DNA from: Ornithinicoccus hortensis
GTDB lineage: Bacteria > Actinomycetota > Actinomycetes > Actinomycetales > Dermatophilaceae
Assembly (NCBI RefSeq): GCF_006716185.1
Contig: NZ_VFOP01000001.1
Location: forward strand, 1,240,001 to 1,304,000
Length of the DNA stretch: 64,000 nt
Reading direction: 5' to 3'
Part shown: one piece after another, positions 53,471 to 63,981 of the stretch
Layout of the letters: every line of letters starts with the position of its first letter
How positions within the stretch are numbered: the first letter of the stretch is position 1
Program-made: the position numbers and the translations under genes
Notes under the pieces: model-generated
Told to the model about the DNA's origin: nothing
What the model saw: only the letters and a program-made list of their open reading frames with translations
The model's database searches: none

Positions 53471-54375
53471 GCGCCGGGCGCCGACCGCTGCTCCCGGGGG
53501 ATTCCCCCGGGGTGCTGGTCGCCGTGCACGCCCACCCGGACGACGAGACCCTGGCGACCGGGGTCGCGCTGGCGCACCACGTGGCCCGCGGCGACCGGGT
53601 GCACGTGATCACCTGCACCCTGGGGGAGGAGGGGGAGGTCATCCCGCCGGACCTGGCGCACCTGGAGGGGAGCGACGCGCTCGGCCCCTACCGCGCCGGG
53701 GAGCTGTCGGCCGCGATGGCCCGCCTCGGGGTGGACCACGAGTACCTCGGTGGCCCCGTCCCGCGCTGGCGCGACAGCGGGATGGCCGGCACCGCCAGTG
53801 CGGAGCACCCGCGGGCGTTCGTGGGGGCCGACCTGGCACAGGCCGCGGAACTGTTGGCGGCCCGGCTGGCCGAACTGGCCCCCGACGCCGTCCTCACCTA
53901 CGACCCGCAGGGTGGCTACGGGCACCCGGACCACATCCGCACCCACGAGGTGACGGTGGCCGCGGTCCGCTCGCTGCCCCCGGCCGCGCGTCCGCTGCTG
54001 TATGCCGTGCTCACGCCGTCCTCCTGGGCGCGGGAGGACCGCGCCTGGCTGGCCGGGCACGTGCCCGCGGACGCCGGGCTCACCGTGCCGGGCCCGGACG
54101 AGCCGTATGCCGTGTCCGTCGTGGACGACGACCTGGTCACCCACGCGGTGGTGGACCCGGCGGCGCTGGGGTCCCAGGTCGCCGCGCTGCGGGAGCACGC
54201 GACGCAGGTCACCGTCTACGACGGCTACTATGCACTCTCCAACGACATCGCCGCGCGGCTCGCGGGGCGGGAGGGATATGCCCTGCTGGACCCCGACGGG
54301 ACGTTCCCGGGGGGACCGGCTGGCGCCGGGAGGTCGTCGGGCGCGGGTGAGCCGACCGGAGGGGGAGCACCGTGA
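53467..54375 (+). CDS. mshB: N-acetyl-1-D-myo-inositol-2-amino-2-deoxy-alpha-D-glucopyranoside deacetylase
   Basis: 302-aa zinc deacetylase of mycothiol synthesis. HAHPDDE at 21-27 and [12 protein letters not shown] (H153, D155, H156) form the metal and catalytic site; [18 protein letters not shown] and [10 protein letters not shown] match MshB rather than Mca. Mycothiol is the actinobacterial thiol, so this supports the phylum assignment. Overlaps typA by 4 nt and the flavin reductase by 4 nt. Gly-rich C-terminal tail. Confidence 0.92.
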
Positions 54376-54905
54376 GCGGGCAGCCGGTGCCGTCGGACGG
54401 CACCGGGGCGGCCGGGGAGCCGGTGGACCCGCTGGAGTACCGCCGGGCGATCGGCCGGTTCGCCACCGGGGTCACGGTGGTGACGACCTTCGCCGGCCGG
54501 CACGACCACGCGATGACCGCCAACTCGGTGACGAGCGTCTCCCTGTACCCGGTGCTGATGCTGGTCAGCGTCGAGCAGGACTCCCGGTGGCACGAGGCCG
54601 TCGCGGAGTCCGGGGTGTGGGGGGTGAGCATCCTCGGCGAGCACGGCCGACCCACGGCCGAGTGGTTGGCCTCGCCGGGACGTCCCCTGCACGGCCAACT
54701 GGACCGGATCGCCCACCACCGGGGCCCGCAGACCGGGGTCGCGCTGCTCGACGGGGCACTGGCCACCCTCGAGTGCCGCACGGTGGCCGCCCACCCCGCG
54801 GGCGACCACACCCTGGTCGTGGGCGAGGTGCTCTCCGTGGAGAGCCCGGCCCGGGTCGAGGCCGCCCTGGTGCACTTCCGCGGGCGCTACGGGATCCTGC
54901 CCTGA
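54372..54905 (+). CDS. flavin reductase family protein
   Basis: 177 aa. FMN-binding split-barrel: RRAIGRFATGVTVVTTFAGRHDHAMTANSVTSVSLYPVLMLVSVEQDSRWHEAV, AESGVWGVSILGEHG, ALATLECRTVAAHPAGDHTLVVGEVL. The family reduces FMN/FAD with NAD(P)H, usually feeding a two-component monooxygenase; no oxygenase is nearby. GTG start overlapping mshB. Confidence 0.92.
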   Translation: MSGQPVPSDGTGAAGEPVDPLEYRRAIGRFATGVTVVTTFAGRHDHAMTANSVTSVSLYPVLMLVSVEQDSRWHEAVAESGVWGVSILGEHGRPTAEWLASPGRPLHGQLDRIAHHRGPQTGVALLDGALATLECRTVAAHPAGDHTLVVGEVLSVESPARVEAALVHFRGRYGILP

Positions 54906-54935
54906 GCCGCGACTCGCAGGGAGGTTCATGTCACC

Positions 54936-55424
54936 ATGAGGGCACGTCTGGCCGAGCCCGGTGATCTCGAACTGCTCCTTCCGATGCTCTTGGACATGGG
55001 GTTCGTCGATGATGAGGCCGCACTGCGCGATCGATTCCCACTCTTCTGCGCATCCGTCGACCACCCGATCCTCGTCGCCGTCGACGAGGGCGGAGCGCTC
55101 CTTGGCTATGCCGCCCTACACGACCTGGGACAGCATCTGCGATCCGGGAACACGCACCGCACGGTCAAGCTGGACGACCTCTACACCGCACCCGCTCACC
55201 GACGCCGAGGAGTGGCAAGACTCCTGATGGAGGCGGTGGAGTCCTGGGCGCGCTCGCAACCAGTTCGCTACGTGTTCTGGTACGCGAACCAGGGGCCCGC
55301 AGGCGCCGCATACCAAGCCATGGGCTACGAGCCCGATGGGTCTGGGCAGGAAGGGTTCGACTTCTACGAGATCGATCTCGGTGATCCCCACGACAGATTG
55401 GCTCATCCTCAGCGGGGAACGTGA
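54936..55424 (+). CDS. GNAT-family N-acetyltransferase
   Basis: 162 aa. RLAEPGDLELLLPMLLDMGFVDDEAALRDRF, LLGYAALHDLGQHLRSGNTHRTVKLDDLYTAPAHRRRGVARLLMEAVESWA (acetyl-CoA loop RRRGVA) and FWYANQGPAGAAYQAMGYEPDGS. Third codon positions are less GC-biased than in neighbours, suggesting recent acquisition. RBS GGGAGG a little far from the ATG. Aminoglycoside-like and other specificities cannot be separated here. Confidence 0.85.
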   Translation: MRARLAEPGDLELLLPMLLDMGFVDDEAALRDRFPLFCASVDHPILVAVDEGGALLGYAALHDLGQHLRSGNTHRTVKLDDLYTAPAHRRRGVARLLMEAVESWARSQPVRYVFWYANQGPAGAAYQAMGYEPDGSGQEGFDFYEIDLGDPHDRLAHPQRGT

Positions 55425-55564
55425 CCGGGCATTCAACGTGGCAGTAGGGAACACCGGCGGCGTGACCGGGCCGGGGTCCCCGAGACTGTCAGGCGGAGCA
55501 GGCATACTGCTGGCGGGCGGGAGCGCCGCGACCACGAGGGACAGCCGATGAGGGAAAGCTGACG

Positions 55565-57286
55565 ATGGAGACCGAGAGCACGCTGCACGAGGAGCCGCAG
55601 CGCAATGAGTGGTTGGGGATCACCATCCGCACCCTGCTGGCGCTGGCCGTGCTGGGCGCGGCCTACTTCGGGATCGCGCAGTACTTCGGCAACCGGATCC
55701 CCAACGGCACCACCGTGCACGGCGTGGACATTGGCAACATCACCCCAGAGGACGCACGGGAGACCGTCACCGCCAAGCTGGAGGACCTGGCCACCGACCC
55801 GGTCGTGGTGGAGATCGACGGTGAGCAGATCTCGTTGGACCCGGCGACCGCGGGACTCGGGCTGGACGTGGACGCCACGCTGGAGGGGATCGCCGGGGTC
55901 AGCTACGACCCGCGGGTGCTCTGGAGCCGGGTGACCGACAGCGGCAGGGAGCTCGAGCTGGTCGACACCGTGGACCGGGCCCAGCTCGAGGACGCCGTCG
56001 CCGAGCACGCCGACGCCTTCGGGCAGGAGGCGAAGGAGGGCAGCGTCGCGCTCAAGCTCGGCACCGTGGACGTCAAGGAACCGGTCGAGGGGCGCAGCCT
56101 CGACGTCGCCGGCACGGCCGATGCCGTCGAGGCCGGATGGCCGGACACCCGCGAGGTGGAGGGCAGCTGGGAGCCGGTGCTCCCCGCCCTGTCCGCCGAG
56201 GAGATCGATCGGTTCGTCTCCGAGGAGGCCGAGCCGGCCCTCGACTCCTCGATCGTGATCAAGGTCGGCAGCAAGTACGACGCCGCCATCACGCCCAACC
56301 AGCTGTCGCGGCTGCTGACCGTGGAGGAGAGCGAGGACCACACGCTCTCCCTGGTGCTGGACGAGGAGGGGACCGTCGAGGTCGCCCGCGGCGCCCTCGG
56401 CAAGGCCGAGAAGACCCCGCAGAATGCCTCCGTCCGGCTCGGGAGCAACGGCAAGCCGCAGTTGATCAAGGCCGACAAGGGGCGGGTGCTGGACTCCGAG
56501 GAGCTGTTGACCAAGGTCAACCGTGCCCTGTTCGAGGACGGGTCGCGGTGGATCCGGGTCGGCACGACCCCGGTCGACCCCAAGATCACCGACGAGGACG
56601 CCGCGAAGTGGACCATCGACGAGAAGATGGGTGAGTTCCGCAGCCAGTTCCCCACGACGCCGGGCAACGAGGACCGCACCGAGAACATCCGGGTCGGCCT
56701 GGGCCACGTCAACGGCACCGTGGTCATGCCGGGGGACCAGTTCAGCCTGGGCGACGCGCTGTCCCCGATCACCGAGGACGCCGGGTACGTCAAGGCCGGT
56801 GTCATCTCCGACGGGCGGCTCGTCGAGGGCCTGGGCGGTGGCCTGTCGCAGGTCTCCACGACCGTGCTCAACACCGCGTGGGAGTCCGGCGTGCAGCTGG
56901 ACGAGTTCACGCCGCACTCCTACTACATCTCCCGCTACCCGGAGGGACGCGAGGCCACCATCTCGGTCCCGGTGATCGACAACAAGTGGACCAACGACAC
57001 CGACAGCCCGATCATCGTGCAGACCCGGATCGAGGGCGACGAGATCGTGATGCGCTTCTGGGGCGACCGTCAGTACACGGTCCAGACGCACACCAGCGGG
57101 CGGTCCAACGTCGTGCAGCCCGGACGCAAGACCGACGACAGCCCGAACTGTCTCTACCAGTCACCGCAGGTCGGGTTCGACGTCACCGTGACGAGGGTGC
57201 TGTTGCGCGGCGGTGACGAGGTCGACCGGCGCTCCTACACCACCCACTACAACGCCTCGGACGAGGTCGTCTGCACCGGCGGATGA
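55565..57286 (+). CDS. VanW family protein, membrane anchored
   Basis: 573 aa. One N-terminal TM segment ([22 protein letters not shown]), extracellular PG-binding-4-like repeats ([57 protein letters not shown]), then the VanW domain with [72 protein letters not shown] and [16 protein letters not shown]. VanW proteins are linked to cell-wall modification; this one is not in a van cluster. Confidence 0.9.
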   Translation: METESTLHEEPQRNEWLGITIRTLLALAVLGAAYFGIAQYFGNRIPNGTTVHGVDIGNITPEDARETVTAKLEDLATDPVVVEIDGEQISLDPATAGLGLDVDATLEGIAGVSYDPRVLWSRVTDSGRELELVDTVDRAQLEDAVAEHADAFGQEAKEGSVALKLGTVDVKEPVEGRSLDVAGTADAVEAGWPDTREVEGSWEPVLPALSAEEIDRFVSEEAEPALDSSIVIKVGSKYDAAITPNQLSRLLTVEESEDHTLSLVLDEEGTVEVARGALGKAEKTPQNASVRLGSNGKPQLIKADKGRVLDSEELLTKVNRALFEDGSRWIRVGTTPVDPKITDEDAAKWTIDEKMGEFRSQFPTTPGNEDRTENIRVGLGHVNGTVVMPGDQFSLGDALSPITEDAGYVKAGVISDGRLVEGLGGGLSQVSTTVLNTAWESGVQLDEFTPHSYYISRYPEGREATISVPVIDNKWTNDTDSPIIVQTRIEGDEIVMRFWGDRQYTVQTHTSGRSNVVQPGRKTDDSPNCLYQSPQVGFDVTVTRVLLRGGDEVDRRSYTTHYNASDEVVCTGG

Positions 57287-57331
57287 GCCCCGGCCAGTGG
57301 GCCTGGTTCGGCCGGCAGTGCTGCCCCGGCA

Positions 57332-57337
57332 TACAAT
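57332..57337 (+). promoter_or_regulatory. -10 box upstream of fdxA
   Basis: TACAAT, about 76 bp before the fdxA ATG; GGTTCG at 57305-57310 could serve as a weak -35. Unlike many neighbours, fdxA has a normal UTR with AGGAG at 57401-57405. Confidence 0.45.
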
Positions 57338-57413
57338 CGGCGGAGTATTCCGGCCCGGGGTGCCCCGGTGCCGGACCGCCGCACCAGCAGTTCCACGAGC
57401 AGGAGTTGTCCCC

Positions 57414-57740
57414 ATGACCTACGTGATCGCCCAACCCTGTGTCGACCTCAAGGACAAGGCATGCATCGAGGAATGCCCAGTCGACTGCATCTACGAGGGT
57501 GAGCGCTCGCTGTACATCCACCCGGACGAGTGCGTCGACTGCGGTGCCTGCGAGCCGGTGTGCCCCGTGGAGGCGATCTACTACGAGGACGACGTCCCGG
57601 AGCAGTGGGCGGACTACTACAAGGCCAACGTCGAGTTCTTCGACGACCTCGGCAGCCCGGGCGGCGCAGCCAAGCTCGGACTGATCCCCAAGGACCACCC
57701 GATCATCGCGGACCTACCTCCGCAGGAACACGACGAGTGA
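57414..57740 (+). CDS. fdxA: ferredoxin FdxA (7Fe type)
   Basis: 108-aa ferredoxin with two clusters: [21 protein letters not shown] and [21 protein letters not shown] supply the [3Fe-4S] and [4Fe-4S] ligands. The C-terminal extension [15 protein letters not shown] is typical of actinobacterial FdxA. Electron carrier, often induced by stress or low oxygen. Strong AGGAG ribosome site. Confidence 0.95.
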   Translation: MTYVIAQPCVDLKDKACIEECPVDCIYEGERSLYIHPDECVDCGACEPVCPVEAIYYEDDVPEQWADYYKANVEFFDDLGSPGGAAKLGLIPKDHPIIADLPPQEHDE

Positions 57741-57851
57741 CTCCGCCCGCAGGGGGCGGGTGCCCACGCGTCCACTCCTGCACCACATCCATCCATCGAA
57801 CCAGGGCCGCGCGTCGGCCCGCTGCCCGAAGGGCACGAGCAGGAGGAATAT

Positions 57852-59138
<1,287 letters not shown>

Positions 59139-59153
59139 GAGGGTGGGGCCGGG

Positions 59154-60041
59154 CTAACCGGCAACCGTGATGAGGACGGTGGCGCCGCTGGCGCCGCCGT
59201 CCTCATCGTTGTGCCAGGTCGGGGTCTCCTGGGACCGGTCCCACTGCATACCGTCGACCTGCACCGAGACCACCGACTCGGCCTCGGCGTGCGCGACGGC
59301 CCATGCGGCGACCGCCCAGGCCGAGTCCTCGGAGGCGGCGGTGATCGTCAGCGTGGTGCCCTCCACCTGCCCCGAGGCACCGAACGTGCGCTCGGCCTTG
59401 GCGAGCAGGTCGGTGGCCGACCCGGACTCCCCGGCCGGGTCCAGCGAGCACCCCATGCCGGCAGGGGTCTCCCCGGTGAGCGTGGAAGCGAGGACCCGGC
59501 CCTCCCACTCGTGGTCGGCATACGCGTCGGGGTAGGCGCTGCGCTGCACCTCCTGGGCCGCGACGGTGATCTCCAGGTCCTGCCAGCCCGGGACCTCGAG
59601 CAGGGCGTCGTAGAAGGCGTGGGAGGCGTAGACGGGGTCCAGGATCTCCTCCTCGGTGCCCCAGCCCTGGCTGGGGCGCTGCTGGAACAGTCCGACGGAG
59701 TCGGCGTCCCCGTAGGTGATGTTGCGCAACCCCGACTCCTGGATGGCGGTGGCCAGCGCGATGGACACGGCGCGCCGCGGCAGGTCACGCTCGACCGCGA
59801 CCATGGTGATGGTGGCGGCGTTGGCGGACTGCTCGGGGGTGAACGTCTCGGTCCGCTCCGCCGCCCGGAACTCGCACTCCTGCGACCGGAGCTCGGTGAG
59901 TACCCAGCGGGCTCCCAGGACCCCGCCGGCCCCGGCGGCCAGGAGGGCCACGGCGAGCACGGCGGTGCCCGCCGCGGACCGACCGCGGCGGGTCGTGCGA
60001 CCGCTCTCGGGCAGCCGGTGGCCATGGTCGTCGGGGGGCAT
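59154..60041 (-). CDS. membrane-anchored lytic-transglycosylase-like protein
   Basis: 295 aa. N-terminal TM anchor (TAVLAVALLAAGAGGVLGARWVL), then a domain with TITMVAVERDLPRRAVSIALATAIQESGLRNITYGDADSVGLFQQRPSQGWGTEEEILDP: the catalytic-type Glu (QESG), GLFQQRPSQGWG. Common and uncharacterised in actinobacteria, sometimes labelled heavy-metal transporter without reason; cell-wall cleavage is inferred from the transglycosylase-like motif. ATG 7 nt from a minus-strand TACACT (60049-60054). Confidence 0.82.
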   Translation of the reverse strand: MPPDDHGHRLPESGRTTRRGRSAAGTAVLAVALLAAGAGGVLGARWVLTELRSQECEFRAAERTETFTPEQSANAATITMVAVERDLPRRAVSIALATAIQESGLRNITYGDADSVGLFQQRPSQGWGTEEEILDPVYASHAFYDALLEVPGWQDLEITVAAQEVQRSAYPDAYADHEWEGRVLASTLTGETPAGMGCSLDPAGESGSATDLLAKAERTFGASGQVEGTTLTITAASEDSAWAVAAWAVAHAEAESVVSVQVDGMQWDRSQETPTWHNDEDGGASGATVLITVAG

Positions 60042-60079
60042 GACGCTCAGTGTAGGTCGGCAACCTAGGGTGGTCCGCC

Positions 60080-61171
60080 ATGAGCACCGACGCCCCCGCG
60101 ACGCACCCCGGGCTGGACCTGACCGCCGACGTGGTGACCCTCACCGCCGCCCTGTGCGACATCCCCTCGGTGAGCATGGAGGAGCAGGCGATCGCCGACG
60201 CCGTGCAGGCGGCGCTGACCCCGCTGCCGCACCTGGAGGTGGTGCGGGACGGGAACGTCGTGGTGGCCCGGACCGACCTCGGCCGGGCGGAACGGGTCGT
60301 GCTGGCCGGGCACCTGGACACGGTGCCGCTGACCGACCCGCCGAACCTGCCGGTGCGCATCGAGGAGGACTACCTGGTCGGACGGGGGACCACCGACATG
60401 AAGGGCGGGGTGGCTGTGCAGCTGCGGTTGGCCGGGCAGTTGACGGCGCCCACCCGGGACGTCACCTACGTCTTCTACGACGGCGAGGAGGTGGCCGACG
60501 AACACAACGGTCTCGCCCGCTTGTCCCGGGAGCGTCCGGAGCTGCTCCGGGGCGACTTCGCGGTGCTGCTGGAGCCCAGCGACGACGGGGTCGAGGGCGG
60601 CTGCAACGGGTACGTCACCGTCCGGGTGCACACCCGCGGCACGGCCTGCCACTCGGCCCGGCCGTGGATGGGGCACAACGCCGTGCACGACCTCGCCGGG
60701 GTGCTCGACCGGATCACCGCCGCGGACCTGCCGGACGTCGACGTCGACGGCCTCACCTACCGCCAGTCGCTGAACGCGGTGGCGGTGAGCGGGGGGATCG
60801 CCGACAACGTCATCCCCGACCACGCGGTGGTCACGGTGAACTACCGGTTCGCCCCGGAGCGCGACGCGGCGGCCGCGGTCCGACACCTGCAGGAGGAGGT
60901 CTTCGCCGGGCTCGAGGTGGAGGTCGTGGACGCGGTCGACGGCGCCCGCCCGGGGCTGCACCTGCCGGCCGCCGCCGACTTCGTGACCGCGCTCGGCCTC
61001 CCGGTGCGGGCCAAGCAGGGCTGGACGGACGTGGCCCGGTTCAGCGCCCTCGGGATCCCGGCGGTGAACTTCGGGCCGGGCGAGAGCAGGTTCGCGCACA
61101 TGGCCGACGAGCGGTGCCTGCTGCGCCAGCTCGGCGAGTGCGAGCAGGCGCTCCTGCGCTGGCTGTCCTGA
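60080..61171 (+). CDS. dapE: succinyl-diaminopimelate desuccinylase
   Basis: 363-aa M20A enzyme giving LL-diaminopimelate for lysine and peptidoglycan. Metal sites: VVLAGHLDTVPLTD, GRGTTDMKGGVAVQLRL, DGEEVADEHNGL and GPGESRFAHMADE. Actinobacterial DapE type, 360 aa. ATG 8 nt after TAGGGT (60066-60071). Start of a plus-strand run including LOG and DivIVA-domain genes, as in M. tuberculosis. Confidence 0.94.
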   Translation: MSTDAPATHPGLDLTADVVTLTAALCDIPSVSMEEQAIADAVQAALTPLPHLEVVRDGNVVVARTDLGRAERVVLAGHLDTVPLTDPPNLPVRIEEDYLVGRGTTDMKGGVAVQLRLAGQLTAPTRDVTYVFYDGEEVADEHNGLARLSRERPELLRGDFAVLLEPSDDGVEGGCNGYVTVRVHTRGTACHSARPWMGHNAVHDLAGVLDRITAADLPDVDVDGLTYRQSLNAVAVSGGIADNVIPDHAVVTVNYRFAPERDAAAAVRHLQEEVFAGLEVEVVDAVDGARPGLHLPAAADFVTALGLPVRAKQGWTDVARFSALGIPAVNFGPGESRFAHMADERCLLRQLGECEQALLRWLS

Positions 61172-61237
61172 CCCACCGGGGCGGACGTCCCGACCCGGGA
61201 CGTGCACGGCACAGCGTCGCCGACTAGGTTCGTGCCC

Positions 61238-61981
61238 GTGACTGATCAGAGGGAACACCTCCAGGGACCGGTGACCCTGCGGGGCCGCCAGGTGCCGGCC
61301 ACCACCACCGACCAGCGGCTGCTGGACAGTGCCGGGCCCGCTGACTGGGTGCACACCGACCCCTGGCGGGTGCTGCGGATCCAGGCCGAGTTCGTCGAGG
61401 GTTTCGGCACGCTGTCCGAGATCGGCCCGGCGATCAGCGTCTTCGGCTCGGCCCGGACCGAGCCCGGCCACCCCACCTACGAGCTGGCCGAACGGGTCGG
61501 GCGGACCGTCGTGGAGCGCGGCTTCGCGGTGATCACCGGGGGAGGCCCGGGCACCATGGAGGCGGCCAACAAGGGCGCCACCGAGGCCGGGGGCACCTCG
61601 GTCGGGCTGGGCATCGAACTGCCCTTCGAGGCGGGCCTGAACCCCTACGTCAACCTCGGCATCAACTTCCGGTACTTCTTCGCCCGCAAGACGATGTTCG
61701 TCAAGTACGCCCAGGGCTTCATCGTGCTCCCCGGGGGGTTCGGCACGCTGGACGAGATGTTCGAGGCGGTCACCCTCGTGCAGACCGGCAAGATCACCAG
61801 GTTCCCGATCGCGCTGCTCGGCACCCGGTTCTGGCGGCCCATGGTCGACTGGTTGCAGGAGGCCCTGCTGGCCGAGGGCACGATCTCGCCGAAGGACCTG
61901 GACCTGCTCCACCTGACCGACGACGTCGACGAGGCGGTGGACCACGTGGTGGGATCCCGCGGGGCCGGGGGCGAGCCGTGA
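61238..61981 (+). CDS. LOG-family (TIGR00730) Rossmann-fold protein
   Basis: 247 aa. GGGPGTMEAANKGATEAGG and PGGFGTLDEMFEAVTLVQTGKI are the two LOG motifs (GGGxGTM, PGGxGTxxE); ISVFGSARTEPGHPTYELAERVG precedes. Members are cytokinin riboside monophosphate phosphoribohydrolases or related nucleotide lyases. The GTG at 61238 is 7 nt after TAGGTT, supporting it over GTG 61202/61232. Overlaps the DivIVA gene by 4 nt. Confidence 0.9.
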   Translation: MTDQREHLQGPVTLRGRQVPATTTDQRLLDSAGPADWVHTDPWRVLRIQAEFVEGFGTLSEIGPAISVFGSARTEPGHPTYELAERVGRTVVERGFAVITGGGPGTMEAANKGATEAGGTSVGLGIELPFEAGLNPYVNLGINFRYFFARKTMFVKYAQGFIVLPGGFGTLDEMFEAVTLVQTGKITRFPIALLGTRFWRPMVDWLQEALLAEGTISPKDLDLLHLTDDVDEAVDHVVGSRGAGGEP

Positions 61982-62358
61982 TCATCCTGCTCGTGGTCGT
62001 CGTGGTGCTGCTAGCCGGGCTCGTCGCCGCGGTTCTCGCCGGACGCATCCCGGCCGGCGGCCTCCTCCCGCCGGTGAGCTCGGAGTCCGCGGCCGGGCTG
62101 CCGCGCGGGGGCATGGAGCCCGCCGACCTGGCCGCGCTCCGGTTCGACATGGTCCCCCGCGGCTACCGGATGTCGCAGGTGGACGCGGTCCTGGAGCGGC
62201 TCGTCGACGAGGTGCGGACCCGGGACGCCGAGATCGCGCTGCTCCGTGCCGAGAGGGCCGGGGAGGAGCCGGGCGCGGGGGACGACCTGGCCGTCACCGG
62301 GGACGAGGGCGGCGGTCTCCCGGGCGGGGGCGAGGAGACCGGGCATGGGGGCCGTTGA
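61978..62358 (+). CDS. DivIVA-domain protein, membrane anchored
   Basis: 126 aa. TM segment at 1-22 (IILLVVVVVLLAGLVAAVLA), linker, then the short DivIVA signature LAALRFDMVPRGYRMSQVDAVLERLVDEVRTRDAEIALLRAE (FDMVPRGYRxxQVD), ending in an acidic Gly-rich tail. Related to small actinobacterial proteins next to gpgS/LOG genes; likely polar-growth or division associated. GTG start overlapping LOG. Confidence 0.88.
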   Translation: MIILLVVVVVLLAGLVAAVLAGRIPAGGLLPPVSSESAAGLPRGGMEPADLAALRFDMVPRGYRMSQVDAVLERLVDEVRTRDAEIALLRAERAGEEPGAGDDLAVTGDEGGGLPGGGEETGHGGR

Positions 62359-62779
62359 GCTGGTCCGGGTGGTCCCCGCCGACCTGGAGGCCACGTTCGC
62401 CGTCGTCGGCGACCTCACGGCATACGGACGGTTCGTCGTGGCCACCACCCTGGAGACCGACCCGCTGCCGGTGGGGGTGGGCTGGTCGTTCACCGCGCGC
62501 ACCGGCGTCGGACCGCTCGTGGTGGTCGACCGGATGACGGTCACCGCGTGGGAGCCGCCGCACCGGTTCAGCGTCCGCAAGCTCGGCCCCGTGCTGGACG
62601 GCTGGGCCGACGTCCGGTTCGTCGCGGGGGCGGCCGGCACCACGGTGCGGTGGACCGAGGAGATCACGGTCCGTCCCCCATGGTTGGGACGCCGCCTGAC
62701 CCTGCTCAGCGACCTCGTCACCCGGTGGCTGTTCGGGCGTGCCCTGGACCGGATGGTCGCGCAGGTCCGCGCCGCATGA
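62345..62779 (+). CDS. SRPBCC family protein
   Basis: 144 aa. VELVRVVPADLEATFAVVGDLTAYGRFV, VGWSFTARTGVGPLVVVDRMTVTAWEPPHRFSVRKLG and RWTEEITVRPPWLGRRLTLLSDLVTRWLFGRALDRMVAQV. Polyketide-cyclase-like fold. Overlaps the DivIVA gene by 14 nt and the mannosyltransferase by 4 nt, so co-translated. Function unknown. Confidence 0.82.
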   Translation: MGAVELVRVVPADLEATFAVVGDLTAYGRFVVATTLETDPLPVGVGWSFTARTGVGPLVVVDRMTVTAWEPPHRFSVRKLGPVLDGWADVRFVAGAAGTTVRWTEEITVRPPWLGRRLTLLSDLVTRWLFGRALDRMVAQVRAA

Positions 62780-63981
62780 CCACCCGGCCCACCGGACGGT
62801 TCCTGCTGACCGTCCTCGCGATCTATACCGTCCTGCGGCTGTTCACCACCGCCGTGCTGCTCTGGATCACGCACAGCCAGCAGGACCCGGTGATCTTCAC
62901 CGACGAGTACCCCCGCTACTTCGACGTGGCCACCGCCTGGGACGGCAAGTGGTACCGCGAGATCGCCGAGCAGGGCTACCCGCCGGAGCTGCCGCGCTAC
63001 GAGGACGGCACGGTGCGGCAGAACCCCTGGGCGTTCTACCCGATCTTCCCGAAGACCGCGGCCCTGCTCATGCACCTGACCGGTCAGCCCTTCGAGGTCG
63101 TCGCCCCGCTGTTGGCCACGGTCATCGGGTATGCCGCGGTGCTGGTCATGGCGTTGCTGCTGCACGAGCGGGTGGGTCGGGTCGGCACCCTGGCGGCCGT
63201 CACGCTGTATGCCGCGTTCCCCGCCTCGCCGACGCTCCAGGTCGCCTACACCGAGTCGCTGGCCATCCTGCTGCTCTGCCTGGTGCTGCTGCTCCTGAGC
63301 AAGGAACGGTGGCTGTGGGCCGCCGGAGTGGCCGTGCTCACCGGTCTGGCCCGCCCGATCGCGCTGCCGCTGGGGGTCGTGGCACTGGTGGCCGTCTTCC
63401 TGCGCTGGCGGGCCCGCGGCGAGCGTCCCCTGGGTGCCGGGGAGGTGCTGCGGATGCTGGCCGCCCTGGTGGGCTGCGGGGTCTCCGGGTTGATCTGGCC
63501 GGCCCTGGTCTGGCGGGGCACCGGGGAACCGGACGGCTACACGACCACGATGTCTGCCTGGCGCGGCGGGGAGGAGATCTCGCCCTTCCAACCGACCTTG
63601 GACCTGCTGGAGTTCCTGTTCGGCGACCGGGGGACCTGGTTGCTGCTGGGCGGGACGGTGCTGCTCCTGGTCGCCGTGCTGGGGCCGTGGGCGCGGGCGC
63701 TCGGTGCCGAGCTGCGCGCCTGGCTGTTGGCCTACCCGTTCTACCTGGCGGCGGCGCTCGACCCGTGGACGAGCATCTACCGCTACCTGCTGATGATGTT
63801 CCCGCTGTTCGTGGTCTTCGTCGGCGCGGGCTGGCGACCGGGGGACCGCAAGGGGTACGTCCAGCCCACCTGGCTCACCGGTACCCGCCTGGTGGTCCTC
63901 CTGGTGCTGTTCCTGGGCTGGCAGGTCTGGTGGACCTGGGAGCTGTTCATGTTCGTGCCACCGCGCGACGACCCGCCGTGA
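62776..63981 (+). CDS. PIG-V-like membrane mannosyltransferase
   Basis: 401 aa with about nine TM helices. First lumenal loop FDVATAWDGKWYREIAEQGYP carries the W-D-x-x-W/Y pattern of the PIG-V/GPI-mannosyltransferase-II-like family, with NPWAFYPIFPKTAALLMHLTG and YAAFPASPTLQVAYTESLAILLL. In actinobacteria such GT-C enzymes use polyprenol-phosphate mannose for cell-envelope glycans. Ends 20 nt before the window edge. Confidence 0.88.
   Translation: MTTRPTGRFLLTVLAIYTVLRLFTTAVLLWITHSQQDPVIFTDEYPRYFDVATAWDGKWYREIAEQGYPPELPRYEDGTVRQNPWAFYPIFPKTAALLMHLTGQPFEVVAPLLATVIGYAAVLVMALLLHERVGRVGTLAAVTLYAAFPASPTLQVAYTESLAILLLCLVLLLLSKERWLWAAGVAVLTGLARPIALPLGVVALVAVFLRWRARGERPLGAGEVLRMLAALVGCGVSGLIWPALVWRGTGEPDGYTTTMSAWRGGEEISPFQPTLDLLEFLFGDRGTWLLLGGTVLLLVAVLGPWARALGAELRAWLLAYPFYLAAALDPWTSIYRYLLMMFPLFVVFVGAGWRPGDRKGYVQPTWLTGTRLVVLLVLFLGWQVWWTWELFMFVPPRDDPP

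Noticed and set aside
55434-55445. TTCAACGT-like sequence resembling a ychF end
   Set aside because: Only eight bases match and the flanks do not encode VEFRFNV-stop; chance match, not a fourth repeat.
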